Assembly: GCF_907177275.1 (NCBI RefSeq)
Contig: NZ_CAJSLV010000081.1
Coordinates: 62,001 to 126,000, forward strand
Source of the DNA: Actinacidiphila cocklensis
GTDB lineage: Bacteria; Actinomycetota; Actinomycetes; Streptomycetales; Streptomycetaceae
Length of the DNA: 64,000 bases
Reading direction: 5' to 3'
Shown here: in pieces, positions 32,082-40,030 of the stretch
How the letters are laid out: each line of letters opens with the position of its first letter
Numbering within the stretch: the first letter of the stretch is position 1
Position numbers and translations under genes: made by a program
The notes under the pieces: model-generated
Seen by the model: only the letters and a program-made list of their open reading frames with translations
The model's database searches: none
Told to the model about the DNA's origin: nothing

Positions 32082-33005
32082 GTGCTCGACGGCGTGCTCT
32101 TCTTCCCGGTGACCCCGTTCACCTCAGAAGATTCGGTTGATCTTCCGATTCTTTCGGAACACGTACGGCGAGGAGTGACCGCCGGAGCCGGCGGCGTCTT
32201 CGTCGCGTGCGGCACCGGTGAGTTCCACGCGCTGGAGCCGCGGGAGTACGCCGACGTGGTGCGCACCGCGGTCGCCACGGCCGGCGGCAGGGTGCCGGTG
32301 TACGCCGGGGCCGGCGGAGCGCTGCCGCTGGCCCGGCAGTTCGCCAGGGCCGCCGCGGAGGCCGGCGCCGACGGGCTGCTGCTCATGCCGCCGTACCTGG
32401 TGCAGGCCCCGCCGGCCGGCCTGGTGGCGTACGTGACGCAGGTGGCCGCGGCCACCGACCTGCCGGTGATCGTCTACCAGCGCGGCGGCGCCCGCTTCGA
32501 CGTGGCCTCCGCCCTCGACGTGGCGCGGCTGCCGCGGGTCGTCGGCTTCAAGGACGGCCTGGGCGACCTCGACCAGCTGTCCCGGATCGTGACCGCGGTC
32601 CGGGCCGAGACCGAGGCGAGCGGCAAGGACTTCCAGTTCTTCAACGGCATGCCCACCGCGGAGGGCACGGTCCCCGCCTACCGCGGCATCGGCGTGGACC
32701 TCTACTCCTCCGCGGTCTTCTGCTTCGCCCCGGAGATCTCACTGGCCTTCCACCGGGCCGTGACCGGGGGCGACGACAAGGCGGTGCAGCGGCTGCTGGC
32801 CGGCTTCTTCCACCCGCTGATCGCGCTGCGCGAGCGCACACCGGGCTACGCGGTCGCCCTGGTCAAGGCGGCGGTGCGGCAGAGCGGTCTGGACGTCGGC
32901 GGCGTCAGGCCGCCGCTGACCGACCCGACGCCGGAGGATCTGGCCGAGCTGGCCAGGATCGTCGAGGCCGGCCGGGCGATCTGCGCCGCGGAGGCCACCC
33001 GATGA
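32082..33005 (+). CDS. kdgD: 5-dehydro-4-deoxyglucarate dehydratase
   Basis: A 307-residue member of the DHDPS/NAL aldolase family. It converts 5-keto-4-deoxyglucarate to alpha-ketoglutarate semialdehyde plus CO2 and water. LDGVLFFPVTPF at the start, GTGEFHAL and the Schiff-base Lys in VGFKDGLGD (about 160) are characteristic. GTG 32082 has a GAGG Shine-Dalgarno 5 nt away; ATGs at 32043/32046 are in frame but lie only about 15 nt after the predicted transcription start. The stop overlaps the gudD start (ATGA). Confidence 0.9.
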   Translation: MLDGVLFFPVTPFTSEDSVDLPILSEHVRRGVTAGAGGVFVACGTGEFHALEPREYADVVRTAVATAGGRVPVYAGAGGALPLARQFARAAAEAGADGLLLMPPYLVQAPPAGLVAYVTQVAAATDLPVIVYQRGGARFDVASALDVARLPRVVGFKDGLGDLDQLSRIVTAVRAETEASGKDFQFFNGMPTAEGTVPAYRGIGVDLYSSAVFCFAPEISLAFHRAVTGGDDKAVQRLLAGFFHPLIALRERTPGYAVALVKAAVRQSGLDVGGVRPPLTDPTPEDLAELARIVEAGRAICAAEATR

Positions 33006-34270
33006 GCGGCGGCATCCGTATCACCGGGGTCGACATCACCCCGGTCGCCTTCCACGACCCGGCGCTGCTGAACGCGGTCGGCGTCCACGAGCCGTACGCG
33101 CTGCGGGCGATCGTCGAGGTCCACACCGACCAGGGCATCACCGGGCTCGGCGAGACCTACGCCGACGACGGGCACCTGCGCCGGCTGCGCGCGGCCGTCG
33201 AGGTGATCACCGGCATGGACGTCCACACGCTGGGCGGCATGCACCGCAGGATCTCCGAGGCGCTGGGCGGCGACACCGGCTCCGACGGCCACGGCCTGAC
33301 CGGGATGATCACCAGCAGCAGCACCGCCGACCGGGTCTTCGCCCCCTTCGAGGTCGCCTGCCTCGACATCCAGGGCAAGGCGGCGGGGCTGCCGGTCAGC
33401 GACCTGCTCGGCGGCGCGGTGCGCGACCGGGTGCCCTTCAGCGCGTACCTGTTCTACAAGTGGGCCGGCCACCCCGGCGCCGAGCCCGACGGGTGGGGCG
33501 AGGCGCTCGACCCGGACGGCATCGTGGCGCAGGCGCGGCGGATGACCGCGGAGTACGGCTTCGGGGCGATCAAGCTCAAGGGCGGTGTGATGCCGCCCGA
33601 GGAGGAGGTCGAGGCGGTGCGGGCGCTGCACAAGGCCTTCCCCGGGGTCCCGCTGCGGCTCGACCCCAACGCGGCCTGGACGGTGGAGACCTCGGTCCGG
33701 GTGGCCGGCGAGCTGGACGGCGTCCTGGAGTACCTGGAGGACCCGACCCCCGGCCAGCAGGCGATGGCGGAGGTGGCACGGCGGGCGCCGATGCCGCTGG
33801 CCACCAACATGTGCGTGGTCGCCTTCGACGAGCTGTCCTCGGCGGTGGCCCGCGACTCGGTGCAGGTGGTGCTCTCCGACCACCACTACTGGGGCGGCCT
33901 GCAGCGCTCGCTGCTGCTCGCCGGCATCTGCCGGACGTTCGACCTGGGCCTTTCCATGCACTCCAACTCCCATCTGGGCATCAGCCTGGCCGCGATGACG
34001 CACCTGGCCGCGGCCACGCCGAACCTGACCTACGCCTGCGACACCCACTGGCCGTGGAAGTCGGAGGAGGTCGTGGTGCCCGGCGCGCTGGAGTTCGCCG
34101 ACGGGGCGGTACGGGTGCCCACCACCCCCGGGCTCGGCGTCGAACTGGACCGCGACGCGCTGGCGCGGCTGCACGAGCAGTACGTGCGCTGCGGGCTGCG
34201 CGAGCGGGACGACACCGGCTACATGCAGCGGATCGACCCGTCGTACGAGCGGAAGTCGCCGCGCTGGTGA
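33002..34270 (+). CDS. gudD: Glucarate dehydratase (enolase superfamily)
   Basis: A 422-residue member of the mandelate-racemase subgroup. It dehydrates D-glucarate (and probably L-idarate) to 5-keto-4-deoxyglucarate, the KdgD substrate. The KxK motif in AIKLKGG (about residue 190), metal ligands near LDPNAAW, and the catalytic His in SMHSNSHLG (about 320) are all present. ATG 33002 overlaps the kdgD stop. The remaining step (semialdehyde dehydrogenase), a glucarate transporter and a dedicated regulator are not adjacent. Confidence 0.93.
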   Translation: MSGGIRITGVDITPVAFHDPALLNAVGVHEPYALRAIVEVHTDQGITGLGETYADDGHLRRLRAAVEVITGMDVHTLGGMHRRISEALGGDTGSDGHGLTGMITSSSTADRVFAPFEVACLDIQGKAAGLPVSDLLGGAVRDRVPFSAYLFYKWAGHPGAEPDGWGEALDPDGIVAQARRMTAEYGFGAIKLKGGVMPPEEEVEAVRALHKAFPGVPLRLDPNAAWTVETSVRVAGELDGVLEYLEDPTPGQQAMAEVARRAPMPLATNMCVVAFDELSSAVARDSVQVVLSDHHYWGGLQRSLLLAGICRTFDLGLSMHSNSHLGISLAAMTHLAAATPNLTYACDTHWPWKSEEVVVPGALEFADGAVRVPTTPGLGVELDRDALARLHEQYVRCGLRERDDTGYMQRIDPSYERKSPRW

Positions 34271-34286
34271 CGGGGCGTCCCGCAGG

Positions 34287-34913
34287 TCACACGTCGACGT
34301 AGGCGCTGCCCTGGGCCTGGCAGCCGGCCGCGCCCGAGGTCACGTCGGCCAGCCAGGATGTGAAGGCGGCGACCTCGCCCTCGGGTACGCCGAGGGCGAG
34401 GGTCACCTCGGCGCCGTAGCGGACGTCCCGCAGGACGTGGCCCGCCGAGCGCAGGTCGTTCTCCAGCCGGCCGGCCCTGGCGTGGTCGACGGTGACGGCC
34501 AGCAGCGTCAGCCGGCGCCGCTCGACGGTGCCGATCTCGTCCAGCGCGGCCGACACCGCACCGCCGTAGGCGCGGGCCAGGCCGCCCGCGCCGAGTTGGA
34601 CGCCGCCGTAGTAACGGGTGACGACCGCGACGGTGTCGCGGACCTCCCGGCCGAGCAGCACCTGCAGCATCGGGGTGCCCGCGGTGCCGCCCGGCTCGCC
34701 GTCGTCACTCGCCCGGTGCAGCCGCCCGTCGGGGCCGATGACGTACGCGAAGCAGTTGTGCGAGGCGGTCGGGTGCGCCCGGCGTACGTCACGGATGACG
34801 GCCTGCGCGGCCTCCTCGTCGGCGGCCGGGGCGAGGGTGCACAGGAAGCGGGAGCGCTTGATCTCGCTCTCGTGGACGCCTGCTCGCGCCACCGCCAGAT
34901 ACCGGTCGACCAT
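34287..34913 (-). CDS. YigZ/IMPACT-family protein
   Basis: A 208-residue protein of the UPF0029/YigZ family. The N-terminal IMPACT domain (about 1-125) contains SRFLCTLAP, HNCFAYVIG, SDDGEPGGTAGTPML and TRYYGGVQLGAGGL, all diagnostic, and is followed by a DUF1949-like C-terminal domain. Bacterial members are conserved but poorly characterised; links to translation regulation are by analogy with eukaryotic IMPACT. ATG 34913 begins MVDRYLAVARAG, just ahead of conserved sequence. Confidence 0.92.
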   Translation of the reverse strand: MVDRYLAVARAGVHESEIKRSRFLCTLAPAADEEAAQAVIRDVRRAHPTASHNCFAYVIGPDGRLHRASDDGEPGGTAGTPMLQVLLGREVRDTVAVVTRYYGGVQLGAGGLARAYGGAVSAALDEIGTVERRRLTLLAVTVDHARAGRLENDLRSAGHVLRDVRYGAEVTLALGVPEGEVAAFTSWLADVTSGAAGCQAQGSAYVDV

Positions 34914-34998
34914 CGGTCCAGAGTAGGGCGTGCGGCAGGGGGAATGACGGCGGGCGTTCTCCGGTTTGACCAGGAAGGACGAGAGGGCGGAGGACGGC

Positions 34999-35406
34999 GT
35001 GTACGGCGACGCGGCGACGGTGCGGAAGATCCTGGTCGAGACGGGCGACACCTGGGCGGTGGTCGGCCTGTCGAACAACGCCTCGCGGGCGGCGTACGGC
35101 GTCGCCGCGGTGCTCCAGCAGTTCGGCAAGCGCGTGGTGCCGGTCCACCCGAAGGCGGAGACGGTGCACGGCGAGCAGGGCTACGCCTCGCTGGCCGACA
35201 TCCCCTTCCCGGTGGACGTGGTGGACGTCTTCGTCAACTCCGCCCTCGCCGGTCCTGTCGCCGACGAGGCGGTCGCGGCCGGCGCGAAGGCGGTGTGGTT
35301 CCAGCTCGGCGTGGTCGACGAGGCTGCGTACGAGCGGACCAGGGCGGCCGGCCTGGACATGGTCATGGACCGCTGCCCCGCCATCGAGATCCCCCGGCTG
35401 GGCTGA
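34999..35406 (+). CDS. CoA-binding domain protein
   Basis: A 135-residue single-domain Rossmann-fold protein of the CoA-binding (YccU/DUF2203-like) family. TWAVVGLSNNASRAAYGVAAVLQQFG carries the nucleotide-binding loop, and a C-terminal DRCPAIEIPRL segment is typical. GTG 34999 is preferred over an ATG at 34966 because GGAGG lies 5 nt upstream of it. It probably binds CoA or an acyl-CoA; no catalytic role is known. It is divergent from the YigZ gene. Confidence 0.85.
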   Translation: MYGDAATVRKILVETGDTWAVVGLSNNASRAAYGVAAVLQQFGKRVVPVHPKAETVHGEQGYASLADIPFPVDVVDVFVNSALAGPVADEAVAAGAKAVWFQLGVVDEAAYERTRAAGLDMVMDRCPAIEIPRLG

Positions 35407-35433
35407 CCCCGGCCGTACCGGCGGGCCGCCGGC

Positions 35434-35964
35434 TCAGATGCCGAGGCCCTCCAGGACCACCGCGCCGGGCAGCCCCGCGAGGACCTTGCCGGGAATGATG
35501 AGCTTGCCGCGGCGGGCGCCGCTGCCGACGAGCACCCATGGCAGGTCCGCCACGGCGGCGTCCACCAGCAGCGGCCAGTCGGCGGGCAGGCCGACCGGGG
35601 TGATGCCGCCGTACTCCATGCCGCTGCCGTCGACGGCCGCGTCCATCGACGCGAAGGACGCCTTGCGGGCGCCGAGGTGGCGGCGCACCGCGCCGTTGAC
35701 GTCGACCCGGGTGGTGGACAGCACCAGGCAGGCCGCGAGCGTGACGTCCCCGCCGCGCTTGCCCGCCACGACCACGCAGTTCGCGGACTGCCCCAGCAGG
35801 TCCTCGCCGTAGGTCTGCACGAAGACCGCCGTGTCGGCCTTGGCCGGGTCGGTGTCCACGTGGACCATCTCGGCGGTGACCGCGGCGGCCACCGGCGGCG
35901 GCAGCAGGTCGCGGCGTTCGGTGGCGGGCAGGGCGTCGTCGAAGTGTCCGATCGGTGCGCGCAT
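35434..35964 (-). CDS. YbaK/EbsC-family aminoacyl-tRNA deacylase
   Basis: A 176-residue trans-editing-like domain protein. VVVAGKRGGDVTLAACLV, the KASFAS segment and GGITPVGLP are the conserved elements of the YbaK/ProX superfamily, which hydrolyses mischarged aminoacyl-tRNAs (for example Cys- or Ala-tRNA-Pro). The exact specificity cannot be assigned. Convergent with the CoA-binding gene, with 27 bp between stops. Confidence 0.85.
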   Translation of the reverse strand: MRAPIGHFDDALPATERRDLLPPPVAAAVTAEMVHVDTDPAKADTAVFVQTYGEDLLGQSANCVVVAGKRGGDVTLAACLVLSTTRVDVNGAVRRHLGARKASFASMDAAVDGSGMEYGGITPVGLPADWPLLVDAAVADLPWVLVGSGARRGKLIIPGKVLAGLPGAVVLEGLGI

Positions 35965-36008
35965 AGCCAGAATCTAACAAACCGCGCGAGCAGGTCAGGC
36001 CGTCGCCC

Positions 36009-36806
36009 TCAGGCCTGCTGCTCGAACTCCCCGGTGTCCAGCAGCTGTTCGGGAGAGGCCTCGGCCGGGAACGGCACGGGCGCCGGGGTGCGCAGCGGCG
36101 GCTGCCAGTTCGCGGTGCCCTCGTCCCAGCGGCGTACGATCCTGGCGGGGGCGCCCGCGACCACCGCGAAGTCCGGGACGTCACCGCGTACGACGGCGCC
36201 GGCCGCGACCACCACGTTCCTGCCGAGCCGGGCGCCGGGCAGGATCACGCAGCCCGCGCCCAGCCAGCTGCCCGCGCCGATCTCGACCGGTGCGGTCCGC
36301 GGCCACTGCTCGCCGATCGGCCGGGCGATGTCGTCGTAGGAGTGGTTGATGCTGGTCAGGTAGACATACGGGCCGCAGTAGACCTTCTCGCCCAGGGTGA
36401 TCGGGGCGAGCGCCACCACGTGGCTCCCGCGGCCGAGCACCACGCCGTGGCCGAGCCGCAGGACCGGGTCGGGGCCGAAGCCGGGGTCGTCGCCGGGCAG
36501 GGCGTCGGTGGGCATCAGGCCGACGGTGAGGGTGACCTGCTCGCCGATGATGCAGTGGTCGCCGAGGTGGATCCAGCGCTCGCCGAAGACCGTGCCGAGC
36601 GGGTGGGCGAGCCGGGTGCCGGGGCCGATCCGGCCGAAGTGCAGCAGCCCGGGCCGCTCGGCGGTGACCGCGCCGGCGTTCTGCACCCAGCGCCTGGCCC
36701 GGTGCACCAGACGTGACGCGGCGCGCCGCCGCCAGGAGGTGGCGGCGCCCGCGGCCGAGGTCACAGCCGCGGTCGCGGAAAGGAACACGTTCTCATTCCT
36801 GGGCAC
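36009..36806 (-). CDS. Left-handed beta-helix acyltransferase
   Basis: A 265-residue protein with hexapeptide repeats from about residue 75 to 225 (for example GDHCIIGEQV, GHGVVLGRGS, GAGSWLGAGCVILPGARLGRNVVVAAGAVVRG). It ends in the typical PARIVRRW cap, like maltose/galactoside O-acetyltransferases. The NHSYDD loop supplies the catalytic His. GTG 36806 is the only sensible start; a perfect 14-bp palindrome sits 6 nt upstream. Acceptor unknown. It is divergent from a second beta-helix protein. Confidence 0.85.
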   Translation of the reverse strand: MPRNENVFLSATAAVTSAAGAATSWRRRAASRLVHRARRWVQNAGAVTAERPGLLHFGRIGPGTRLAHPLGTVFGERWIHLGDHCIIGEQVTLTVGLMPTDALPGDDPGFGPDPVLRLGHGVVLGRGSHVVALAPITLGEKVYCGPYVYLTSINHSYDDIARPIGEQWPRTAPVEIGAGSWLGAGCVILPGARLGRNVVVAAGAVVRGDVPDFAVVAGAPARIVRRWDEGTANWQPPLRTPAPVPFPAEASPEQLLDTGEFEQQA

Positions 36807-36811
36807 GGATT

Positions 36812-36825
36812 CACCGTATACGGTG
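36812..36825. promoter_or_regulatory. Perfect 14-bp palindrome, probable operator
   Basis: CACCGTATACGGTG is a perfect palindrome in the 58-bp divergent region between two beta-helix acyltransferase/carbonic anhydrase-like genes. It is TetR-operator-like, and no TetR gene is nearby, so a trans-encoded regulator is implied. Confidence 0.5.
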
Positions 36826-36864
36826 CCGGAGGACAGCGGCGGACCGGCATGGAGGCGTGCAGCG

Positions 36865-37443
36865 ATGACAGACCGTACGGGTGAGCGGGCCGGCGAGCCG
36901 TCCACGGCGCCGGGCGCGCTGGTCGCCGGCCTCCTCGGCGCGCGCCCGCAGATCGACCCGACCGCGTATGTCGCGCCCACCTCGGTGGTGCTGGGCCGGG
37001 TGTCGCTGGGCGCGGGGGCGAGCACCTGGTACCACGCGGTGCTGCGCGGCGACTGCGAGTCGATCACGGTCGGGGCGGGCTCCAACATCCAGGACAACTG
37101 CTCGGTGCACGCCGACCTGGGCTTCCCCGTGGTCGTCGGGGAGGGCGTCTCCGTCGGGCACAACGCGGTGCTGCACGGCTGCGTGATCGAGGACGGTGTG
37201 CTGGTCGGGATGGGCGCCACCGTGCTGAACGGCGCCCGGATCGGCGCCGGTTCCCTGGTGGCCGCGCAGGCGCTGGTGCCGCAGGGCATGCAGGTGCCGC
37301 CGGGTTCGCTGGTCGCGGGTGTCCCGGCCCGGGTGCGGCGGGAGCTGACCGAGGAGGAGCGGGCGGTGGTCCGGCTCAACGCGGAGCACTATGTGGCGCT
37401 GGCCGAGGTGCACCGCGACGCGGTCGGCGACGGGCGGGGCTGA
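36865..37443 (+). CDS. Gamma-carbonic anhydrase-like hexapeptide protein
   Basis: A 192-residue left-handed beta-helix protein of the YrdA/PaaY/gamma-class carbonic anhydrase family. Motifs: LRGDCESITVGAGSNIQDNCSVH (Arg/Asp and the first zinc His), GHNAVLHGC (second and third His) and GMGATVLNGA. The metal ligands expected for activity appear present. ATG 36865 has GGAGG 9 nt upstream. It may hydrate CO2 or act as a metal-dependent thioesterase, as PaaY does. It shares a palindrome-bearing promoter region with the divergent acyltransferase. Confidence 0.87.
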   Translation: MTDRTGERAGEPSTAPGALVAGLLGARPQIDPTAYVAPTSVVLGRVSLGAGASTWYHAVLRGDCESITVGAGSNIQDNCSVHADLGFPVVVGEGVSVGHNAVLHGCVIEDGVLVGMGATVLNGARIGAGSLVAAQALVPQGMQVPPGSLVAGVPARVRRELTEEERAVVRLNAEHYVALAEVHRDAVGDGRG

Positions 37444-37483
37444 GCCCGAGCAGCGGCGCCCCCGGTTGCCCGGGCCGGGCTCA
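37441..37483. terminator. Convergent terminator containing both stop codons
   Basis: TGAGCCCG (37441-37448) and CGGGCTCA (37476-37483) form an 8-bp stem whose ends are the stop codons of the two convergent genes; the loop itself is GC-rich. Plausible bidirectional terminator. Confidence 0.45.
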
Positions 37484-38140
37484 CTCGCCGGGCTGCGCCG
37501 CCGCCACCTCGACGTCGGGCGCGGGCTCCGCCATCTCGGCCTGCACCTTGGCGGCGCGGCGCTTGACGAGGACCAGCGAGCCGATGCCAAAGAGCACCGC
37601 GATGCCGAGCCCGACGTAGCCGAACCGCTTCAGCCACGGCTCGGCGACCTGGCCGACGTAGTAGATGACGGCGGTGATGCCGCCGGCCCAGACGATGCCG
37701 CCGAGCGCGTTGGCGATGAGGAACCTGCCGTAGGGCATCTTCAGCACGCCGGCCAGCGGCCCCGCGAAGATCCGCAGGAGCGCCACGAAGCGGCCGAAGA
37801 AGACCGCCCACATGCCCCAGCGCTGGAAGGAGCGCTCGGCGGTGGCCACGTGGCCGGGCGAGAAGTGCGAGGGGAATCTCTTCCCGAGCCGCACCAGCAG
37901 GGGCTTGCCGCCCTTGTGACCGATGGCATAGCCGATGGAGTCGCCGCCGATCGCGCCGACGATCGCGCAGGCGGCGACCAGCCAGGGGTTGGCGTGTCCC
38001 TGCGAGGACATCAGGGCCGCCGTCATCAGCACGATCTCGCCGGGCAGCGGGATGCCCAGGCTCTCCAGGCCGACCACCAGACCCACCATCAGGTAGACGG
38101 CGACCGGTGGGACGTCGTTGAGCCATTCCTGGACGTGCAC
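37481..38140 (-). CDS. DedA-family membrane protein
   Basis: A 219-residue inner-membrane protein with the SNARE-associated/VTT domain. Diagnostic segments: ESLGIPLPGEIVLM, GDSIGYAIGHKGG and FFGRFVALLRIFAGPLAG, which contain the conserved Glu, Gly and Arg residues. About five hydrophobic segments and a charged C-terminal tail are seen. DedA proteins are implicated in lipid flipping (undecaprenyl phosphate, phosphatidylethanolamine) and membrane homeostasis. GTG 38140 has a GGGAGGGA Shine-Dalgarno. Confidence 0.92.
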   Translation of the reverse strand: MHVQEWLNDVPPVAVYLMVGLVVGLESLGIPLPGEIVLMTAALMSSQGHANPWLVAACAIVGAIGGDSIGYAIGHKGGKPLLVRLGKRFPSHFSPGHVATAERSFQRWGMWAVFFGRFVALLRIFAGPLAGVLKMPYGRFLIANALGGIVWAGGITAVIYYVGQVAEPWLKRFGYVGLGIAVLFGIGSLVLVKRRAAKVQAEMAEPAPDVEVAAAQPGE

Positions 38141-38267
38141 AGCCGGTCCCTCCCCACGACGACGGTCGGACGGGTCCGCACGGGGCGAACCCTCAGGAAG
38201 CCTAACCGACCCGCCGGACAAAGCATTCCGGCCGGTCGGCGGCCCTCCGGCCTGCCGCTGCGGGCGG

Positions 38268-38720
38268 TCAGCTGTTGGGGCGCAGCGTCCACACGATCGT
38301 CATGTGGGAGGTCTCCGCGCCGTCGGCGCGCTGCACCGACACCTCGACGGGGAATTCCGGCCGGGTGCCCGCGTCCAGCTCCGCGACGACCTCGCCGGCC
38401 GGGCGGCCGAGCACGGCGGTGGCGGTGAGCGGCCCCCTGGCAAGCTTGGTCCAGCCGATCTCCGCGCGGACCGGCAGCGGCACGGCCCGGCCGAGCTGGT
38501 CGCCGAACGCGGCGAGCACGACGGCGCCGCTGGCGGACTCGGCGAGGGTGAACATCGCGCCGGCATGCGGCCCGGCGACGTGGTTGTGGTAATCGGGGTC
38601 GTCGGGCAGCGCGAGGACCGCGCGCTCCGCCGTGGTCTCCAGGTACTCCAGGCGCAGGGTGCGGACCATCGGCACGGTGGCCGTCAGGAGTTCGCCGATC
38701 GAGGGCAAGGTCTCGGACAT
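38268..38720 (-). CDS. DUF4442 hotdog-fold protein (putative acyl-CoA thioesterase)
   Basis: A 150-residue single hotdog-fold domain similar to DUF4442/PaaI-like thioesterases: DYHNHVAGPHAGAMFTLAESASG carries the helix with the usual catalytic Asn/His and Glu positions, followed by beta strands. It probably hydrolyses an acyl-CoA; substrate unknown. It lies 127 bp upstream (on the minus strand) of the DedA gene and 72 bp from a divergent gene. Confidence 0.83.
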   Translation of the reverse strand: MSETLPSIGELLTATVPMVRTLRLEYLETTAERAVLALPDDPDYHNHVAGPHAGAMFTLAESASGAVVLAAFGDQLGRAVPLPVRAEIGWTKLARGPLTATAVLGRPAGEVVAELDAGTRPEFPVEVSVQRADGAETSHMTIVWTLRPNS

Positions 38721-38792
38721 GCCCGCATGTTACCAGTCAGTAGGCCGATCCGGCGTGGAACCGTCGCAGCCGCTCCCCTAGTGTTTCCAGCC

Positions 38793-39947
38793 ATGTGGCC
38801 AGGAGAGCAGCAGCCCGGGGGACAATCCGGCGGACAGCAGTACCCATCGGGCAATACGCCTCAGCAACCGCAGGGGCCGTACGGGCAGCCGCCCGACCCG
38901 TACTCCCAGCCCGGCTACCAGCAGCCCGGCTACCCCCCGTCAGGACAGCAGCCGCCCGCGCAGCCTGGACCGCCCCCGCAGCAGCAGCCGTACCCGCCGC
39001 AGGGGCCGTACGGGCAGCCGCCCAACCCGTACTCCCAGCCCGGCTACCAGCAGCCCGGCGGCTACCCCACCCCGCAGGCCTGGGGTCCGCCGGTGCCCGG
39101 CGGACCCGACGGCGGCCCGCCGCCCGGCGGCCGCAGCAAGGCCACGGTCGCGGTCGCCGTCGGCGCGGCCCTCGCGGTGATAGCCGCGGTGGTGGTCACC
39201 GTGGTCCTGGTCTCCGGCGACAAGAAGAAGGCCGACGCGCACGACACCACCTCGCCGAGCGTGACGGCCACCACACCGCCCTCCCCGACGCCCACGCCGA
39301 CCGCGACGCAGGACCCCGACTCCAGCGACGCCGAGGACGACCCGCGCGGCCCGGCCGGCTCGACCGACGTCAAGCCGGTCATAGCGGGCTGGCAGCCGGT
39401 CAAGCGCGAGGCGCGCAACTCGGTCTTCGACGTGCCGGCCGACTGGACGCTGGACAGCGAGTCGATGAGCATCGGCTACGCCGACGACTCCGGCAAGCCG
39501 CAGATCGCGGTCGGCGCACCGGCGTACTTCAAGAAGGACGTCTGCGTCAACGGCAAGAACAGCGTCGCCAGCGCGACCGCGGGCACCAAGGGCGGGGCGG
39601 GCGCGTCGAGCATCCGGGCCGCCGCCGAGAACGAGGCCACGGCCTGGGCGAAGTGGGCCTTCCAGGAGGGCGGCAAGGGCACCGTCTCCAAGCCGCTGAA
39701 CAGCAAGGCCTTCCACAACTCCTACGGGATCACCGGCTGGCAGGCGCAGGCCACCATGACCTCGGTCCCCAAGGCCAACAAGTGCTCCTCGAACGGCATC
39801 GCCTACACCGTCGCCTGGCTCGACCCGGCCCAGGCCAAGCCGACGCCGGTGGTGTGGGTGCTGTGGGCGCGGCAGGGCGTGCCCGACCAGATCACGCAGT
39901 CCGTCATCGACAAGATCAAGAGCTCCATCCGGCCGATGAAGAAGTGA
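38793..39947 (+). CDS. Single-pass membrane protein with Pro/Gln/Gly-rich N-terminus
   Basis: 384 residues. The cytoplasmic N-terminus (1-115) is rich in Pro, Gln, Gly and Tyr and contains a duplicated block (QGPYGQPP-PYSQPGYQQPG). One transmembrane helix (about 121-142, VAVAVGAALAVIAAVVVTVVLV) follows, then a Thr/Pro/Ser linker and an extracellular domain (about 195-384) with three Cys. The overall plan is common among Streptomyces membrane proteins of unknown function. ATG 38793 lacks a strong Shine-Dalgarno. I do not recognise the outer domain. Confidence 0.82.
   Translation: MWPGEQQPGGQSGGQQYPSGNTPQQPQGPYGQPPDPYSQPGYQQPGYPPSGQQPPAQPGPPPQQQPYPPQGPYGQPPNPYSQPGYQQPGGYPTPQAWGPPVPGGPDGGPPPGGRSKATVAVAVGAALAVIAAVVVTVVLVSGDKKKADAHDTTSPSVTATTPPSPTPTPTATQDPDSSDAEDDPRGPAGSTDVKPVIAGWQPVKREARNSVFDVPADWTLDSESMSIGYADDSGKPQIAVGAPAYFKKDVCVNGKNSVASATAGTKGGAGASSIRAAAENEATAWAKWAFQEGGKGTVSKPLNSKAFHNSYGITGWQAQATMTSVPKANKCSSNGIAYTVAWLDPAQAKPTPVVWVLWARQGVPDQITQSVIDKIKSSIRPMKK
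38871..39059 (+). repeat. 60-bp near-perfect direct repeat inside the Pro/Gln-rich coding region
   Basis: 38871-38930 and 39000-39059 match at 59 of 60 positions, offset by 129 bp (43 codons). The single G-to-A change alters Asp to Asn. The repeat is in frame, so length variants would remain coding. Confidence 0.9.
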
Positions 39948-39951
39948 GCCG

Positions 39952-39983
39952 CGGCGGCGGCCGTACGGTGTCGGCCGCCGCCG
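39952..39983 (+). terminator. Hairpin terminator
   Basis: A perfect 11-bp GC stem (39952-39962 with 39973-39983) with a 10-nt loop, 4 nt after the stop of the membrane-protein gene. Confidence 0.8.
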
Positions 39984-40030
39984 TCCGTTAATCGGTTGGC
40001 AGTGGGCGGGGTGTCGGCGATAGTCCCCAG

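Noticed and set aside
38871..39059. CRISPR-like or mobile repeat
   Set aside because: Only two copies, in frame within a Pro/Gln-rich coding region; an internal duplication of a low-complexity segment.
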